A stretch of DNA of 64,000 nucleotides from assembly GCA_013398275.1 (NCBI GenBank), contig VZSE01002064.1:445755-509754 (forward strand), read 5' to 3'. Shown piece after piece: positions 1 through 13,300 of this stretch. Below the pieces are notes generated by a model. That model was not told where the DNA came from, ran no database searches, and worked only from the letters and a program-made list of their open reading frames with translations. Both the position numbers and the translations under genes were made by a program. Every line of letters starts with the position of its first letter. The stretch's first letter is position 1. Source of the stretch: Promerops cafer (Eukaryota; Chordata; Aves; Passeriformes; Nectariniidae).

Positions 1-537
1 GTCTCCTTGCTTCTCATTTCTTTTAATTTCTAGGTAATCATGTTCTTGGGTTTTTAAGTGTATGACAATTTCTGGCAATTTATCGCTTTTTAAATTAATT
101 TTTTTACTCTGTATTTTGTGTCCTGAAGTGGTTATTCTTGCCTCATGCAAGTAATAACTAAAGGCTGGTCATTTAAATATATTGCAGACTCCTAAATAAG
201 AGTTCCAGGTGGGACACTAGATTTCCTGATTCCTCCGTCAACCGCACTACTGTCACAGGAACGTGCTCCCAGCCACACTGAGGCATGAGAAAGGACCTCT
301 TGCCCACTGACTGGGAAGCCCTTTTTATGGTCAGAAACCAACTCATTGATAAAACCAGCCACCAATGAAATTCTCGTCTGCCACTTCAAGTCCTTGCTGT
401 GGAAACCTCGGGTACCCCAAGGGCTGGAGGATGTGACACCAGTCCCTGTCAGAGGCTGCACACACACAGACACACACACAAGGTTCCCTGAGGTTCCCCA
501 GGAACCTGGTGCTCAGCACCCAGGCCTGTGGAGAAAC
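1..537. other. Upstream intergenic DNA, no gene seen
   Basis: AT-rich unique-looking sequence up to about 200, then a more balanced stretch that holds a short (CA)n run at about 459-480. Open frames here have no recognisable domain and no splice or promoter context. I see no exon. Confidence 0.5.
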
Positions 538-1015
538 CAGTTCTGGGCTCCTCAGTACAAGAGAGACGTGGAGCTCCTGGGGTGGATCCAGTGGAGGGCA
601 ATGAGGATGAGTGGGGGACTGGAGCATCTCCCTTATGAGGAAAGGCTGAAGGAGCTGGGCCTGTTCAGTCTCGAGAAGAAACATCTGACAGGGGACCTTA
701 TCAATGCATATAAATATCTAAAGTGGGAGTGCCAAGACGATGGAGCCAGGCTCTGCTCGGTGGTGCCAAAGAATAGGACAAGCAGCAACAAGCAGAATCT
801 GATGCACAGGAAGTTCCACCTGAACATGAGGAAGAATTTCTTTACTGCGCGGGTGACCACGCACTGGAACAGGTTGCCCAGAGAGGGTGTGGAGTGTCCC
901 TCACTAGCGATACTCCAGGACGATCTGGACGCAATCCTCTAGGATGACCGTGTTTGAGCACGTAGGTTGGACCAGATGACCACTACAGTCCCTTTCCAAC
1001 CTGACCCATTCTGAG
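538..1015 (+). mobile_element. CR1 LINE, 3'-end fragment (sense orientation)
   Basis: A 5'-truncated copy of the avian/reptilian CR1 retroposon. The frame running to 942 reads as the C-terminal end of CR1 ORF2, with pieces such as HLPYEERLKELGLFSLEK, RKFHLNMRKNFFTARV and HWNRLPREG, which I recognise from CR1 reverse-transcriptase ends. The stop at about 940-942 is followed by the short CR1 3' UTR, with the usual block about a line of DNA being assigned to a site and ending near cattctgagttgta. The frame is open here but only the tail of the protein is present, so it cannot move by itself. It ends just before the CMC1 CpG island. Confidence 0.85.
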
Positions 1016-1289
1016 TTGTATCGATGACTCACAGAGTATGAGCCCACCCACGGTCCCTCGGCGCCGCTCACCGCCGCGGCGGCTCAGTCACGGCGCCTCA
1101 AGGCCGCCTCAGCACCGCCCCCATGCCCACACGCAAGGCACCCTTCGCCCTCAGCGCTCCCGCCCCCGGTCTCCGCCCGACGCGGGGAGGAGCGGGAGGA
1201 GCGGCCGGGCTGTGCCGCGCCTGCGTCGCAGGGCCGGGCAAGTGACCGCGCACGGTGTGCGCAGCTGCCGCCGCTGCGTGGGGCCGCAG

Positions 1290-1314
1290 ATGGAGCCTCC
1301 CCCCAGCGCCGCAG
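1290..1314 (+). CDS. CMC1: CMC1 coding exon 1
   Basis: Start codon at 1290 in the CpG island, eight codons (MEPPPSAA) plus one base, then donor GCAG|GTAGGG. Position -3 is C and +4 is G, a middling Kozak context. The start is chosen because it is in the island, is followed at once by a good donor and gives phase 1, which matches exon 2. The 5' end of the exon (5' UTR) is not defined. Confidence 0.85.
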
Positions 1315-4300
1315 GTAGGGGCGGCTGACGGGCGGGCGAGCGAGCAAGCGAGCGGCAGGGAGGGAGGGAAAGAGAGAGGGCGGGAAAGAGGGAGGGCAGA
1401 AGGGAGGACGGCGGAGCGCCCCCCAGACATACTCACTTCACCCCCGCCCTTCTTTCCCCCACCGCCGCTCGCCTCGCCAAGGCTTCCTGTGGGAAAGCCC
1501 CGTCGCTTTCCGCTGGCCCCTCACACCCGCCGGAGAGGGCGGTAGCCTGGGCTGCGGCGCACCGCCGGTGGGTGCTGGGAAGGGCCACCCTGCGGGGCTC
1601 CGGTCCGGCCTCCCTGAGGTTCCCGGCGGACTGGGACGTCTCCGCCGCCGTCAGCGGGCTCTCACCGCAACCTCCCTGCTTCCCTCCTTGCCGCCCTGCT
1701 GCCGCCGCCGTGACCTCCGGCGGTCGCAGGACGCGGTGCGAAGGCAGCTCTGGGGCGTCCAGGCGCCCGCGGGTGCCTGCTGTGGCCTCTCTGGCTGTGT
1801 AACAAACGTAAAGGCAAAGCACCTAGGTTATGTGGTCCTCGGCTTCGTGCTACCGAGATCTTGTCCGAATGGTTTTAGACATGTGTCCACAGGAGTGAAT
1901 GTAAGCCCCTGGCCTTTATACCCATGTAGCGTTCGCTCATTGTGCCCAGAGTTCCCGAGTCAGATGCCTTTTGGTGTCTTAAAAGGCCATTCCCTCCAGG
2001 TAAGGGAAGGTGTTGAGTCTGCCATAGGCGGTGGTGACCTGCAGTGGTCGTGGCTCTGCACCTCGGTCTCTGCCGCCTGTGGCTGCTTCTCCAAAAACCA
2101 AAGGATGCTGGCCAAGGCCAGGCTCTCGGTTTTTGATGTAAACCTGTCTTGGACCTGGGTCTTCAGGCCTTGCAAGCAAGGCATTTATAGAGTAGTCAAG
2201 TTCTGGGTTTATTGATTGTATCTTCTAAGCATTGATTTGTTACTCAATTAAGAAAATGTTATAAAACTTAACATGGCGTTTCAAGTGGTGGATGTTCATC
2301 TATAGCGTGATTTCACTTCCCAGTTGTCCTTTGGAAAAAGCCTAGTTATTACATTAGTTAATTCACAGATTCACAGAATATGCTGAGTTGTAAGGGATCT
2401 GCAAGGATCATCGAGTTTGACTCTTAAGTAAATGGTCCATAATGGGATCAAACCCACAGCCTTGGTGTTATTAGCAGCATGCTCTAACCAACTGAGCTAA
2501 TCCCAGCAATTCAACCTGTTGTGATTTCAATGTAGAACAAAAAGCATGGCACCAAACACTGAAGTCATCAGCATTCTGCTTCCATATTTATGTATATAAT
2601 GACATTATCTGTCCCTCCCAAACCATATTGTGGTTGTATGTTAGCTGTGGTAGGACTGCTAAGGGTGTACTTTGGGTATGTCCTATGTGACACCAATACT
2701 GAGATTCATCTCCTGAGCAGTGGCATTGCTTATTGACACCTCTCTAAATCTGCTGCCTTGTTATCCGCTATTTTTTGCTTCCCTCCCCCCACTCCCCACA
2801 AGTTTCTGGCTTATACAGCTCTGTTGAAAACCTCAGAATGAACTAAAAGTGGAGATGTTTAAGTGAGGTAGTAGAGAAACTGGAACAATAGCTGCAAGAG
2901 GTGTGAGCTGCCCTGTTTGTATTAGTAAGGTGTTAACCCAAATACCCTGGTGTGGTAGGTTTTAATGTCATCATTGTTAACTGCTTCTTGGCTCATATAC
3001 GAGAAAAAAAGAGGGAGGATCACAGTTCTGTAAATTGTTACTGTGACTGATACTTCATTTTATGGTCACAAAAGACACAAGTATTCTCATGGCTTTGAAA
3101 GGCAGTAGGGAGTGAATATCAAGGAGTCCGCTGAAGCTCAGATTGTAGAACCTGTGAATTATGTCGTGATTTGTACGGGAGGAGTTTTTTGATAGCCATA
3201 GTTTGGGAAGAAACTGTGGTTGTGTCATTAGGTGATCATGTCCAATAAATAAATTGGTAGTAAACATGTTCACAAGATTTTATGTTCGTAAAATCACAGA
3301 TTATCCTGAGTTGGAATAGACCCACAAGGATTTTCAAGTCCAGTTCCTGGCTCTGCACATGACTTCCCCAAGAATCACACCATGTGACTGAGTGTATTGT
3401 CCAAACGCTTCTAGAGCTCTGTCAGGCTTGATGTCATGAGAACTTCCTTGGAGAGCCTGTTCCATACCCAGGCACCATCTGGGTGAAAAACCTTTTCCTA
3501 ATATCCAACTTGAAAAACGTCCCCTAACTCAGCTTAAAGCTTCTGCTTTTCTCCTTGTGAGAAAGCTGTAGACTGCAATGAGGTCTCCCTTCAGTCTGCA
3601 GGCTGAAAGGACAAGTGACCTCAGCTGCTCCTTGAGTGGCTCTAGGCCCTTCCTCTCCTCTAGGCCCCTTACCAACTTTGTAGCTCTCCTTTTGATGGTC
3701 TCCTTAAGTTTTATATCCTTCTTATATTGTGGTGCTCAAAACACAGGACTCGAGGCCACCCCAATGCAGAGCAGAGGGGGACAATCCTCTCCCTTGCCTG
3801 GCTGGAGATGCTGTCCCTGATGCCCCCAGGACAGAGTTGGCCCTCCTGGCTGCCGGGGCACTGCTGGCTCACATTCAACTCACCATCCACCAGGACCCCC
3901 ACGTCCCTTTCTGCAGTGCTGCTCTCCAGACGCTTTTCCCCCAGTCTGTCAGTACATGCAGAATTGCTCCATCCCAGGTGTTAAACTGTGTTAAACTTCA
4001 CATTGTTTGTGATTGTTCAGCCCTTAATTTGTCTAGGTCTTCCTGGAGCATCTCTCTGCCTTTGAGGGAGGCAACAGCTCTTCCTAGTTTAGGAAAGTGT
4101 TACAGTCTTGTTTTATCCTTCTCCAAAATGAATGTGCTGTGGACCAGCATTGAATTTGACTTTTGTATGCAGCACTTCCAAAGCTGTGTAGGGTGCTGTT
4201 TTTAGTAGTAGAAGCCATGGGTTATGAGAAAGCTCATTTTATTTTTAATGTGCGCTTGGTTATAGCTGTCATTTTCAGGTGGTGATGTTTGGATCCCTAG

Positions 4301-7300
4301 TTGAAGATTGACAGGTGTGTAAAGTGGAGTCATGGATAATAGCCGAGAGACAATACAGGTTTTGGTACCTATCCTTGACCTAGGGCTTAAAGGCAGAGGG
4401 TCTAAGACTGATTTGATATTTTTCCTAAGCTACTTAACATATCTGTTTCTTCATGTGGAAGTCTAGGTTGTTAAATACAACAACAGTTTTATCAGTGGAT
4501 GAAGAAAATTGGACTTGCAGAATGGATGTGACTTGTTTCAAAGTGGCAAGGGCAGTAAGACTAGAGCTGGAAGAATGCACTGAAAAGAATGAAATTATAG
4601 CTTCAAAAGATAGTGTAAAATAATGGGGGATAAAGCAATGTTGAATTTAAAGGGAAAAATGTAGAAGTAAAAGGAAAAGTTGTTTTTCAGCTGTTCTTTT
4701 TCAACTTTAAATTAAACTTCTTTTAGATAAGTTTTGTGATTAATAACATAAGTTGCCAGAATAACATCTGCAATCCTTGTGTTAACGTAACTGAAAGGCT
4801 TTTAGCCTTGTCACCTCATGCTCTGAAACTTAAGAGAACACTGGTGTGTTTTGATCATATCCCTGATGTTAGTTTCCAAGATTTCATTCATTCATTTATA
4901 TTGTATGTACTGATTGTTCATTTACTACAGAGGTACAGAAGTCAAAGGTAGGCATTGTTTTTGTCTCCTAATCCTTACTTCTAGTTACAGAATTTTTTTT
5001 TAAAAATGCAGGAAGAATGGTATTTGGTCCTGTTATTCATAAGCCTTGCTCTTCATTTGTATGCGATGTTCTTTATTTGGATGTAGATTTTATCTTGAAA
5101 GGAGTGGCTAAAAAGCTAAATATTCAAGCTCTCAAGGACTTTGGGCAGATTTGTTTCTATAATGAAACTTTTATTTGTGATTTACATTGTTTTTCATTAC
5201 ACCTTGTCACACACTTCTGAAAATTAGTAAGGAGGACTATGTAGTGCTGGAGCAGCTGATGAATGGTATTGGGCATGGTGGCAAATCTACGTGGTTGACA
5301 TTTCCTCTTGTAATTACTGGGGGATTTGTTGGTTGTTAGATTTTCTTGCATCCCTTTCTCGCCCATATTGGGTACTTAGCTCTATGTCGGATTTACCTCT
5401 TACTCATCTCTTGTTTATGGTGCAAGTTACTGCAGTTTCTTATGTCACTGCTCTGTTTTATGTGATCTGTTTGGTTTATATGATTCAGATAGTTTGTGTT
5501 TTTTCAGGACCTTTCTCTGTTTCTTACTCCAAGTGGAAGTAAGCAATAAATTCTTGGACACGGTTCACTGTTAGTTAGAAAGGGCGTAGAAGAATTAGGG
5601 ATTATAGAATTGGGACTGATTTCAGACAAGAGGTGCTCAAATGTGTGGGCTTGACTTTCTAAAAAGCATGCAACCCTATCCTATATGTAGGAATTGAATT
5701 GTGTCTGTGCTGTTAGTATATTTTGGCATCTCAGAAAAAGCCCTGGAATATGTATTTGGTTGCTGAAATCCTGCTGCATGGTGTTTTAAGTGACAGAAAG
5801 TTGTGTTGAGGATTTTGCGTCAGTTACTGACTCACAAAGCACTCAGAAGCTTTTCAATGGTGGTATTAGGGCTGGCTCTGCTAATTTAACCCTTGGTCTG
5901 TCCACAGCCCTAGTTGTTACTCACTCTGTGTTTTCTGCATTTTGCTGGAATTCTCATCTCTTGTCAGATGGGATTTGAGGTGGGCTGAGGTGTTCCCTTT
6001 ATAGGTAGCTCACAACCTCAGTTTTCCTAACTGGTAGGTCTGTCATACTTGAACAATGGGACAGGCTACATGTTAATGAAGCTGCATTATTTCCAGTAGT
6101 AAATATTAAGTCCTAATCTGTAATTAATTTTCAGGCCCTGTAACCGGATTTGCTGTGTGATCAGCAGTGTAAAAATACCTCCTTGTGTTGGCTTGGATTT
6201 AGTTATTACTCACTAGATGTATGAGCATTTGCAATCTGCATGTAATTAACGAGAAAGTGTGCTTTGCCAGGTCTGCTTTTCTTTTCTTTCTAGGTATTAC
6301 AGACTTGCTGTAGTACAGCCATTGTTCACTTTTAGCAAACAGCATTCTCGTAATCCAGTACTGCCATATTTCAGGAATGTGAGCCCGAAAGCAAAATGTA
6401 AGATAACAAATTCAGCCAGTGAAAAAGGTGAAAATTGACTTTGAGGTGATGATAGAATGGTGAGAAGTTAAAGCTTTGGAAATTTTCCCTGGTGTTGTCA
6501 TCCCTGTACTCCATCTTAATTTAAAATGATGTCAGTATTAGAAAGATCTCAAAATCTGGAACTTTTTTAATACAAATAAATTTATTCATATACATTTAAA
6601 GAAAAAGAAAAAAGGATACTGCATAGAAAAGATGCATTGATAAGTTTCTTTTGCTTTTAAATCAGGGTTTTAGGGTATCACAGATCTACTTTCACTTGGA
6701 TTATAACACTTCTGTCATTTCATATTGTCCTTCTATACTTTAAAACCTCAGTAGAAACTCACTACTTAAGGCTCTAGTTTCTATGCAAACACCGATGTGC
6801 AAATGAAATTACCAAACTCAGTAGCATTTCACATATGTATAAAGGTATTTGTTTGGTCCTGGTCCATCATTCGTCAGTTCACACTGGATGTCTTTGACTG
6901 ATAAAATTCTTTACCTGTAACAGGATTCTGCAGGGCTTTTTAGGACTGAGGTTTACAAAGCAGGATGTTGAAATTATTCTGTAGCTTTGACCATGAATTC
7001 CTTGTTGGTAAAGGCAAAGAAGCCCTCCCAAATGCTACAGGATTGGATACTTAAAGTTTTAATTGATACATCAAATTACAATTGTAGGAAAAGACCCTAA
7101 GATTTTAGAAAGATAAGTTGTTTTTTTTCTCCCATGACTTTAATGGGTCTATCTCTAAATGAATTTGTTCCGATGTGTGACTTAGTGTTTTCAAATAGAG
7201 GTTTTGAGTGGTTGATAATATATTCAATGATACAGACTTGTTGGATAAGTTTTTATGATGCACATCTGCATAAATGATTCACATGAATTAACCTAAGAAT

Positions 7301-10300
7301 GGTAATTTTTATTTAATACAAGAGGACTAAGCTAGGCAGAATAATGGAGATGAAAATTTTGAGTTGGATGCATTCTTTTCCTGGAGGAATACTGAGCTCT
7401 AATTATATTTGCTTATTCAAAACACTGTTATAGGTGTACTAAAGTAGATCTGATTTTTTGGTAAAAAAATTTAATGTCTAGAACTAATAGTCTGATGAAA
7501 GGGATGTTTGCCAATAAGCAGGCAGTGGACACTGTGCTGCTCCTTCTGTTATTAAGAAAGTTTTACTTTTCCAGTGTATTTTTATAATTGGCTCATACGC
7601 AAGTGTTTTAAAGGAAAACTTTGTAATGAAATGGAGTATTTACCCCGAAGAAACAACTTTTACCAAGTGACATGAAGAATAACTGAATCCTCTAAATTAA
7701 TGCAATTTTGCCACTTAGTTATAAACCTGTTATTCATTCTCCAAACCATCTCAAGTGTCGTGTATGCTATAGGTCTGCATATGGAAGAAATGACAGAATG
7801 GCTGTTAAATTCAAGTTTCAGTAGACTCGTCATAGGTGAAAACAAGACCTTCCCTTCCAGGAAAACAGCTTCTTTGCAGTGGAGATTTTCTTTAAATGTG
7901 ATGTAGGTTAAAGGATGGTAATTCTGCATGCATCTCCTTGGTTTTCTTCCCTTTTCACTTTAGTAGCTGCTGTTTCTAGTGCTGAAGTTCTTATTGATAA
8001 TTTTTCAAGTTTTATTTCTTAGCTTAAAAAAGGATATCTTAGAAATCTGTCTACTCGCAACTGCTTACCTTTAATGGCAACTGGTAAGGTGAAATAATTA
8101 TTAAGGTGTAATAAAAAAGAAGGTCCCCTTTATGGCTCTACATTTCTCAACTAATCTCCCAAAATAATGAAAGTGATTGCTTTTAAAATTTATGTATTTT
8201 GTGGAGTGTTGTATTTTAACTTGGATTTGTGAACCTTGACTGAACTTTCTACAGCATTTTTTTTAGTAAGGAACGTAATTGATGTTTAAAAGTTGATAGA
8301 ACTGGAATTTCAAGAAAACATGAGGTAGTACAGTTGCTAGTTAAAATGATTTAAAGTTACTAAAACTTTATCTGTTTTACATACATACTGTGATTCTTAA
8401 TGAAAAAGCAATAGTATTTCAAGTACTATTTTGAACATTTTTTGAACGTGGCTAAATAAAAAATCAAGAAAATCCAAATTATAGGTTGTATAACTGGAAA
8501 TGCACATTTCAAACACTGTTACTGGAATTGCTTGACTCAGTTCCACTTGGATGGAGAAAGTGTGAGGCTTGTTTAAGTAGCTGGGTAGAACATATTTCAA
8601 CTTTTCTGGGTAATCTGTCCCTGCTACCTGAAGTCATGAAAGAGGTGAGAGCAGAGCTGTTAACTACCAGCAGGACGAGTAAAGGGTGAGCAAGTCAGTT
8701 GGCAGCTGTGTTGAATGAAGTGGGGAGATGATACGGCTTCTCTCGACACTCTTCTAGAAAAGCTTCTGTCTTGGTATCCTCTTCTTGTAATTGTGTTGTA
8801 AGTCATAAATGTTTCTTAGTTGATTTGTTGAATAGGGATATCTCCCAGATTAGTAATCTGTCTCTTTAATTCTTTACACTGGGCTGAGGTTTTATTGAAA
8901 ACAATTTCCCTTTCACAAAGATATTCCCTTTTCTGTAGCATTCTCCCCTTTTGTCTTTTTTTCTTCCTGGAAGTTGTATCTTCTTTATCTTCTCATCTGT
9001 TCCCTGTCCTCAAGAGGAGCATTCTGGAATCTGTTGATCAGTCTTTAGGAAACATTTAGTAGTTCTATCACACATTCCTTGCATGTAGACTTATATTTTC
9101 AAGGAACTAGTGACTTAGCTGTAACCCTTGGAAGCCTGCATTTGGTTTTAATTCTGGCTAAATTCTGTGTATGTTTTTACAAAATACTTAGGTTTTAGTA
9201 TTAATAGTGTTTAGTCTGTGTTTTCTAATCTTTACTTGATTAGCTGTGTTCATCCATATGTCCCTCCTAATGTTTGATGGTACTTGGAAATTTCATCAGA
9301 AAGTAATGTAAGGGTAAAATTTCATATTATTAAATTGGTGTAACAAAAATGCCCAAGTTTGGGCTGGCAGAGGGAGAAGAAAAAGCTGCTGCTAGCAATT
9401 GTCTGGCCCTCTGGAAGGTGGGGGGTGATGTGGTTCACTTTGTGGTGAAAGGCCATGATTTCTTCAAACAACCTACCCAGCAGACCAGGAAGAGTGTGTG
9501 GAGGATGTGGGTGGGAACCGAAGGTATCAGCTTTCAAATGCAGAAGGCAAACTGTAGGAAAATATATTTCTTACTTGTCTGGGAATGATGTTCTCATGAT
9601 GAAATAAAACAGGAGTAAGACTGTTGAAATGCAGATTCTTCTGTAGGGACTAGTCAGCAGCAAATCTGGCATTAGAGTAAGAAGTACCTTCTTAGCGCAG
9701 AATAGTGAACTTTCAAAGGGGGAAAAAGGTTCTTGTTCTGAAACTGTGATGTAGATGAAAAAAGGCAAAAGGAATTGGTGGTTTTACATCATGGTGATGT
9801 CATGTTTTTTGCTGAAGTCTTGCTTCTGAGGTGTTGTTCTTTGAAAGTTGTTGCCATATATGTTGCTGCAGAGATGAATAGCTTGAATTGATGATGATCT
9901 TGCAAGTGCTTGTATATTAGTATCAGAAATGCAGGTACTTTGCATGTGAACACATTTGCTTTAGCTGGTATCTGCTATTTTTTATATTTGCACCTTATTT
10001 TTCTTAAGTTTTTGTATAAATGCTAGGGATACTAACTTCAGTAAAGTGTTTTAAGATTGTTGAAGGGAAATTACTAATTGTAATGCAATGGATAGTTTAT
10101 AATCAAGGAAGAATATTCAAATACTTACGATGTTCCAGTTGAAACTCACAAGTAAATACAGTACTGCCCAAACTGAATGTCTGCATTTGAGCTATTTGGA
10201 GAGGTAGTTGTACCCAGAGCCTGAAACTTAGACAATAGAAGACAAATAAAATTGCTTGGGATTTTCATAGAGTCAGGCTAGGTTTAACACCATCAAGTCC

Positions 10301-13300
10301 AACCATTATTAAGCACTAAATATTTCCTAATTAAAAATACAAAAGCAAATCCTGTAAATACAAACATTTGTAAAATTAAAAAAAATATTGAAACTGATAC
10401 TTCACAACATAGATTCTTCAAAAAACTGTAGGTGAGTTTATGAATAGTCTTTACTGTTGTTTCCTTTATACTGTTGTATAATTACCTTTGTATTACTGTC
10501 GTAGGTCTCTTCTCATTCTTCTTTCTGGATGCTGCCCAGTGTCCTGATGTGCCCTCTCCTTTTTGCATTTTCAGCATTTGTAGACTTGACAACATGGGAC
10601 TAAAAGAAGGAATTTGCCTGGAGCAGCGTTCTGTCATGGTTCTGGTTGTGCTGGTGTTAACACCAGTAGAGCTACTCCTTCCTATCCGTCTTACACCCCT
10701 TTTCATTTGAATAATCAAACAAGATTGGGTGTTTAACCTAAGAGAAAACCCAACAATCTTTTTTGACTGTTCTGGTCTATCAGGGAGGTCTTCTCTTTTT
10801 GCATTTCTTTTTCTTTGCTTGCTTGCTTGCTTGTTTTTTTTCCAGATGGCCCTGTGTCCTGTTTGCTTTCTAGCCTTTAGTTGCATTCCTACCCACTTTT
10901 CCTTTTTGTTAGTAGAGGGATGGATAGCTGCTCCTTGCATTGGGGCCCTGTGCTTTGTCATTGTGAAAATCGTGGATGCTTCCAGCCAGCTTTGCCAGCA
11001 GGGGAAGCCCAGCTGCTCTTCTCAGGCCCTAAAGACTTCTCTCTGCTACATTTCCATGTATGCTGTGGTATAAAAGTTGAACCTGTGCAGAGCCTGTGCA
11101 GGCTGGACTCGATGATCCTTGTGGGTCCCTTCCAACTCAGGATATTCTATGATGCTAATTATGGGAAATATAATTAAAATAAGTAGATCTAATTACTCCA
11201 AAGTGTAAATCAGCTGAAAGCACTTTTTTACATGTATTTGAGTTAGTTTTCTGTTTTAACCTCACTCGCTGCGTGGTTAGGTGCCTAATAATGATGATGT
11301 GATGAGAGTGAGTGAGGGCAATGAGGGACTGGTAAAACTCCCCTTTTGGTGACAGGTAGCAGCCCACTTGCTTAGCTGTATCTGCATTTGTACTCTGTGT
11401 ACTCCAAGCACCAGTATAGCCAAGCTGAGTATGGAGAGCAGAAATTTAGGCTATAATTTGAGCCAGTGATACTTACGATACTTAAGTCTTTCTTCTTGTC
11501 CTAGTCTCACTGAATTCCCTCTTATGGGTGGCTTTGGAGTTATACAGTGAACTGGATCAGGGAATTTACCTAGCTGAAAAATTGCTTAACATGAAATTTA
11601 TTTACCTTTAAAGGAAATTGACTTCCCCTGTCATTCACCACTCTTGCTTTGGCTGGAGTGAGTGGAGGTCAGGCACGTAGCGTGGTGCCAGTTCCTACCA
11701 TGTCATTCAGCTGAACTGATTTGTCCTGTTTACAAAACAAGCTTGGAAGTTTTCTGACAGCTTTGTCTTGTGTGTAGCCTATGTACTGTACCAAGTGTTT
11801 GGTAGAGTAATTGCACTGATACTCTGCAGAAAGTTAAAATGAAGGATATTTGTAATATTTTATCTATAAAATAATATATTTTAGAAATCTGATATTTGTA
11901 ATATTTTAATATGAAAATCAGAGCATGGAAGCAAATCTAAGTCATGAGCTATTTGTTCTTAGTGTTTTTGTTGTATGCACAGAACAGAGGGGTTTTTCCC
12001 TGCTGTAGAAATGCTAAGAAGGAGATTTTTGAGGAGAAATGTCTTTAGTTCAGATTCTGCATATTGCTCATTGTAATCCTTTTGTTGCCAGATTCCACTA
12101 GTAATTTCACATATGCAGTACTGTGTAATCTCATAATGTAATCTCTTAGCATTAGTAAACTTTAAAAGATGATGACTTAAGAATGACAAATGTTGCTTTC
12201 AGTTGTTTTTTATGGCGAAGTAACCAAAAGTGCTCTGAAAAATAGTGCTTCAAAGCTGTAGGTAACTTGAAACCTGCTTCTTTCCTTAGTTACAATACAT
12301 TGCAATTTTACTTTTTCTTAATTTCATCTCCTTTTCTTTTTAATGAGCGATTTTAAATTGAAATGATTGTTGCCCAAAATAACTCTATCTGACAGTAGAA
12401 TTTTCATAATGAGAACATCCCAACTGATGCTATTCTGAAATGTGCTATCAACGTCAAAGGATGAATAAATAGTGTGTTTGAAGATGAAAATCAGGTATTT
12501 GGTATAACTGCATTGGACTATACAGTGTTCTGAGCAACTGTCCTTTAAAGGATTTTAAGCTTAGAAACTGAGAAATAAAAAAATGTTCTTGATAAATTCT
12601 CATCCCTTCGTTTTGAAGAAAGTGGATTTGGAAAAGCAGTATTTTTTTTTTGTAATGATCTGTGTTGTTTATTCTAAATCATTAGCTATACTCAAGAGAA
12701 TTCTTGAGACAACTGAAAGCAAACTACAACTTTACTTTTAAATATAGAAATCAGGCAGCAGCATTTCTTCTTTTTAAGTTGGATTTCTCAAGGAAAAAGC
12801 ACCTAGATCCTCCACTGAAGAGACTTCATTTTCTTCTGAAGAACTGAAGTCTTCCACATAGCCATACAAATTCCAGGTTGTGCTCTAGTATGTGCTATTT
12901 TTCTCAGCTTTGTGTCAGCGAATGAATGAGTACATACAGATCATGTGCATAGAAAAATACTAGTGTCCAGAAATAAAAGTATTTAACTGCTATGCTCTCT
13001 GTATGCAGATTTTTTTATTCAGTAAGGCAGAAATTCAAATGTGCTGCCAGAATTTACTCCTTTATTTTTGGTTCATAGTGCACATTAAACAGAGGAGAAA
13101 TATTCAGGATAATGCTCATATTTGTATCTGAGCAAATTTTGGACTTTCCATTCTTTTGATCTATGTGGTCCTTTCATGGTACTTTCTGCTGCTGTTTGTG
13201 ACAGTTTTAGTGTACTCCTGTGTGTTCTGTAAACAATGCGGTGTTATTTCTTTAGATTGACTTTTTCTGATGTATAGATAACATTTTTTTTTTCAAAATT

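Larger units (their letters stand above)
1030..1790. promoter_or_regulatory. CMC1: CpG island and CMC1 promoter region
   Basis: GC content rises sharply here and CpG dinucleotides are frequent, in contrast to the CpG-poor, AT-rich DNA on both sides. CCGCCC and CCCGCCCCC boxes that could bind SP1-type factors lie at about 1150-1190. No TATA box is evident, as is usual for housekeeping mitochondrial genes. The island surrounds the first coding exon of CMC1 (start codon at 1290), so the transcription start is probably between about 1150 and 1280; the exact site cannot be read from the sequence. Confidence 0.75.

Noticed and set aside
346..942. A 198-codon host gene
   Set aside because: Its right two thirds are the CR1 ORF2 end; the left part is unrelated DNA that happens to be open.
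1568..2215. A 215-codon gene in the CpG island
   Set aside because: Open because of the GC-rich composition; no domain, and it lies within CMC1 intron 1.
2441..2508. A functional tRNA-Ile(AAU) gene
   Set aside because: The acceptor and T stems do not pair properly and the head runs straight into a CR1 tail, so it is a SINE head.
3578..4205. Plus-strand frames of 80-158 codons
   Set aside because: They are the reverse strand of the CR1 copy at 3291-4105.
10482..10961. A 159-codon minus-strand frame
   Set aside because: It is driven by a T/C-rich stretch with a (CTTG)n run on the plus strand; no domain and no splice support.
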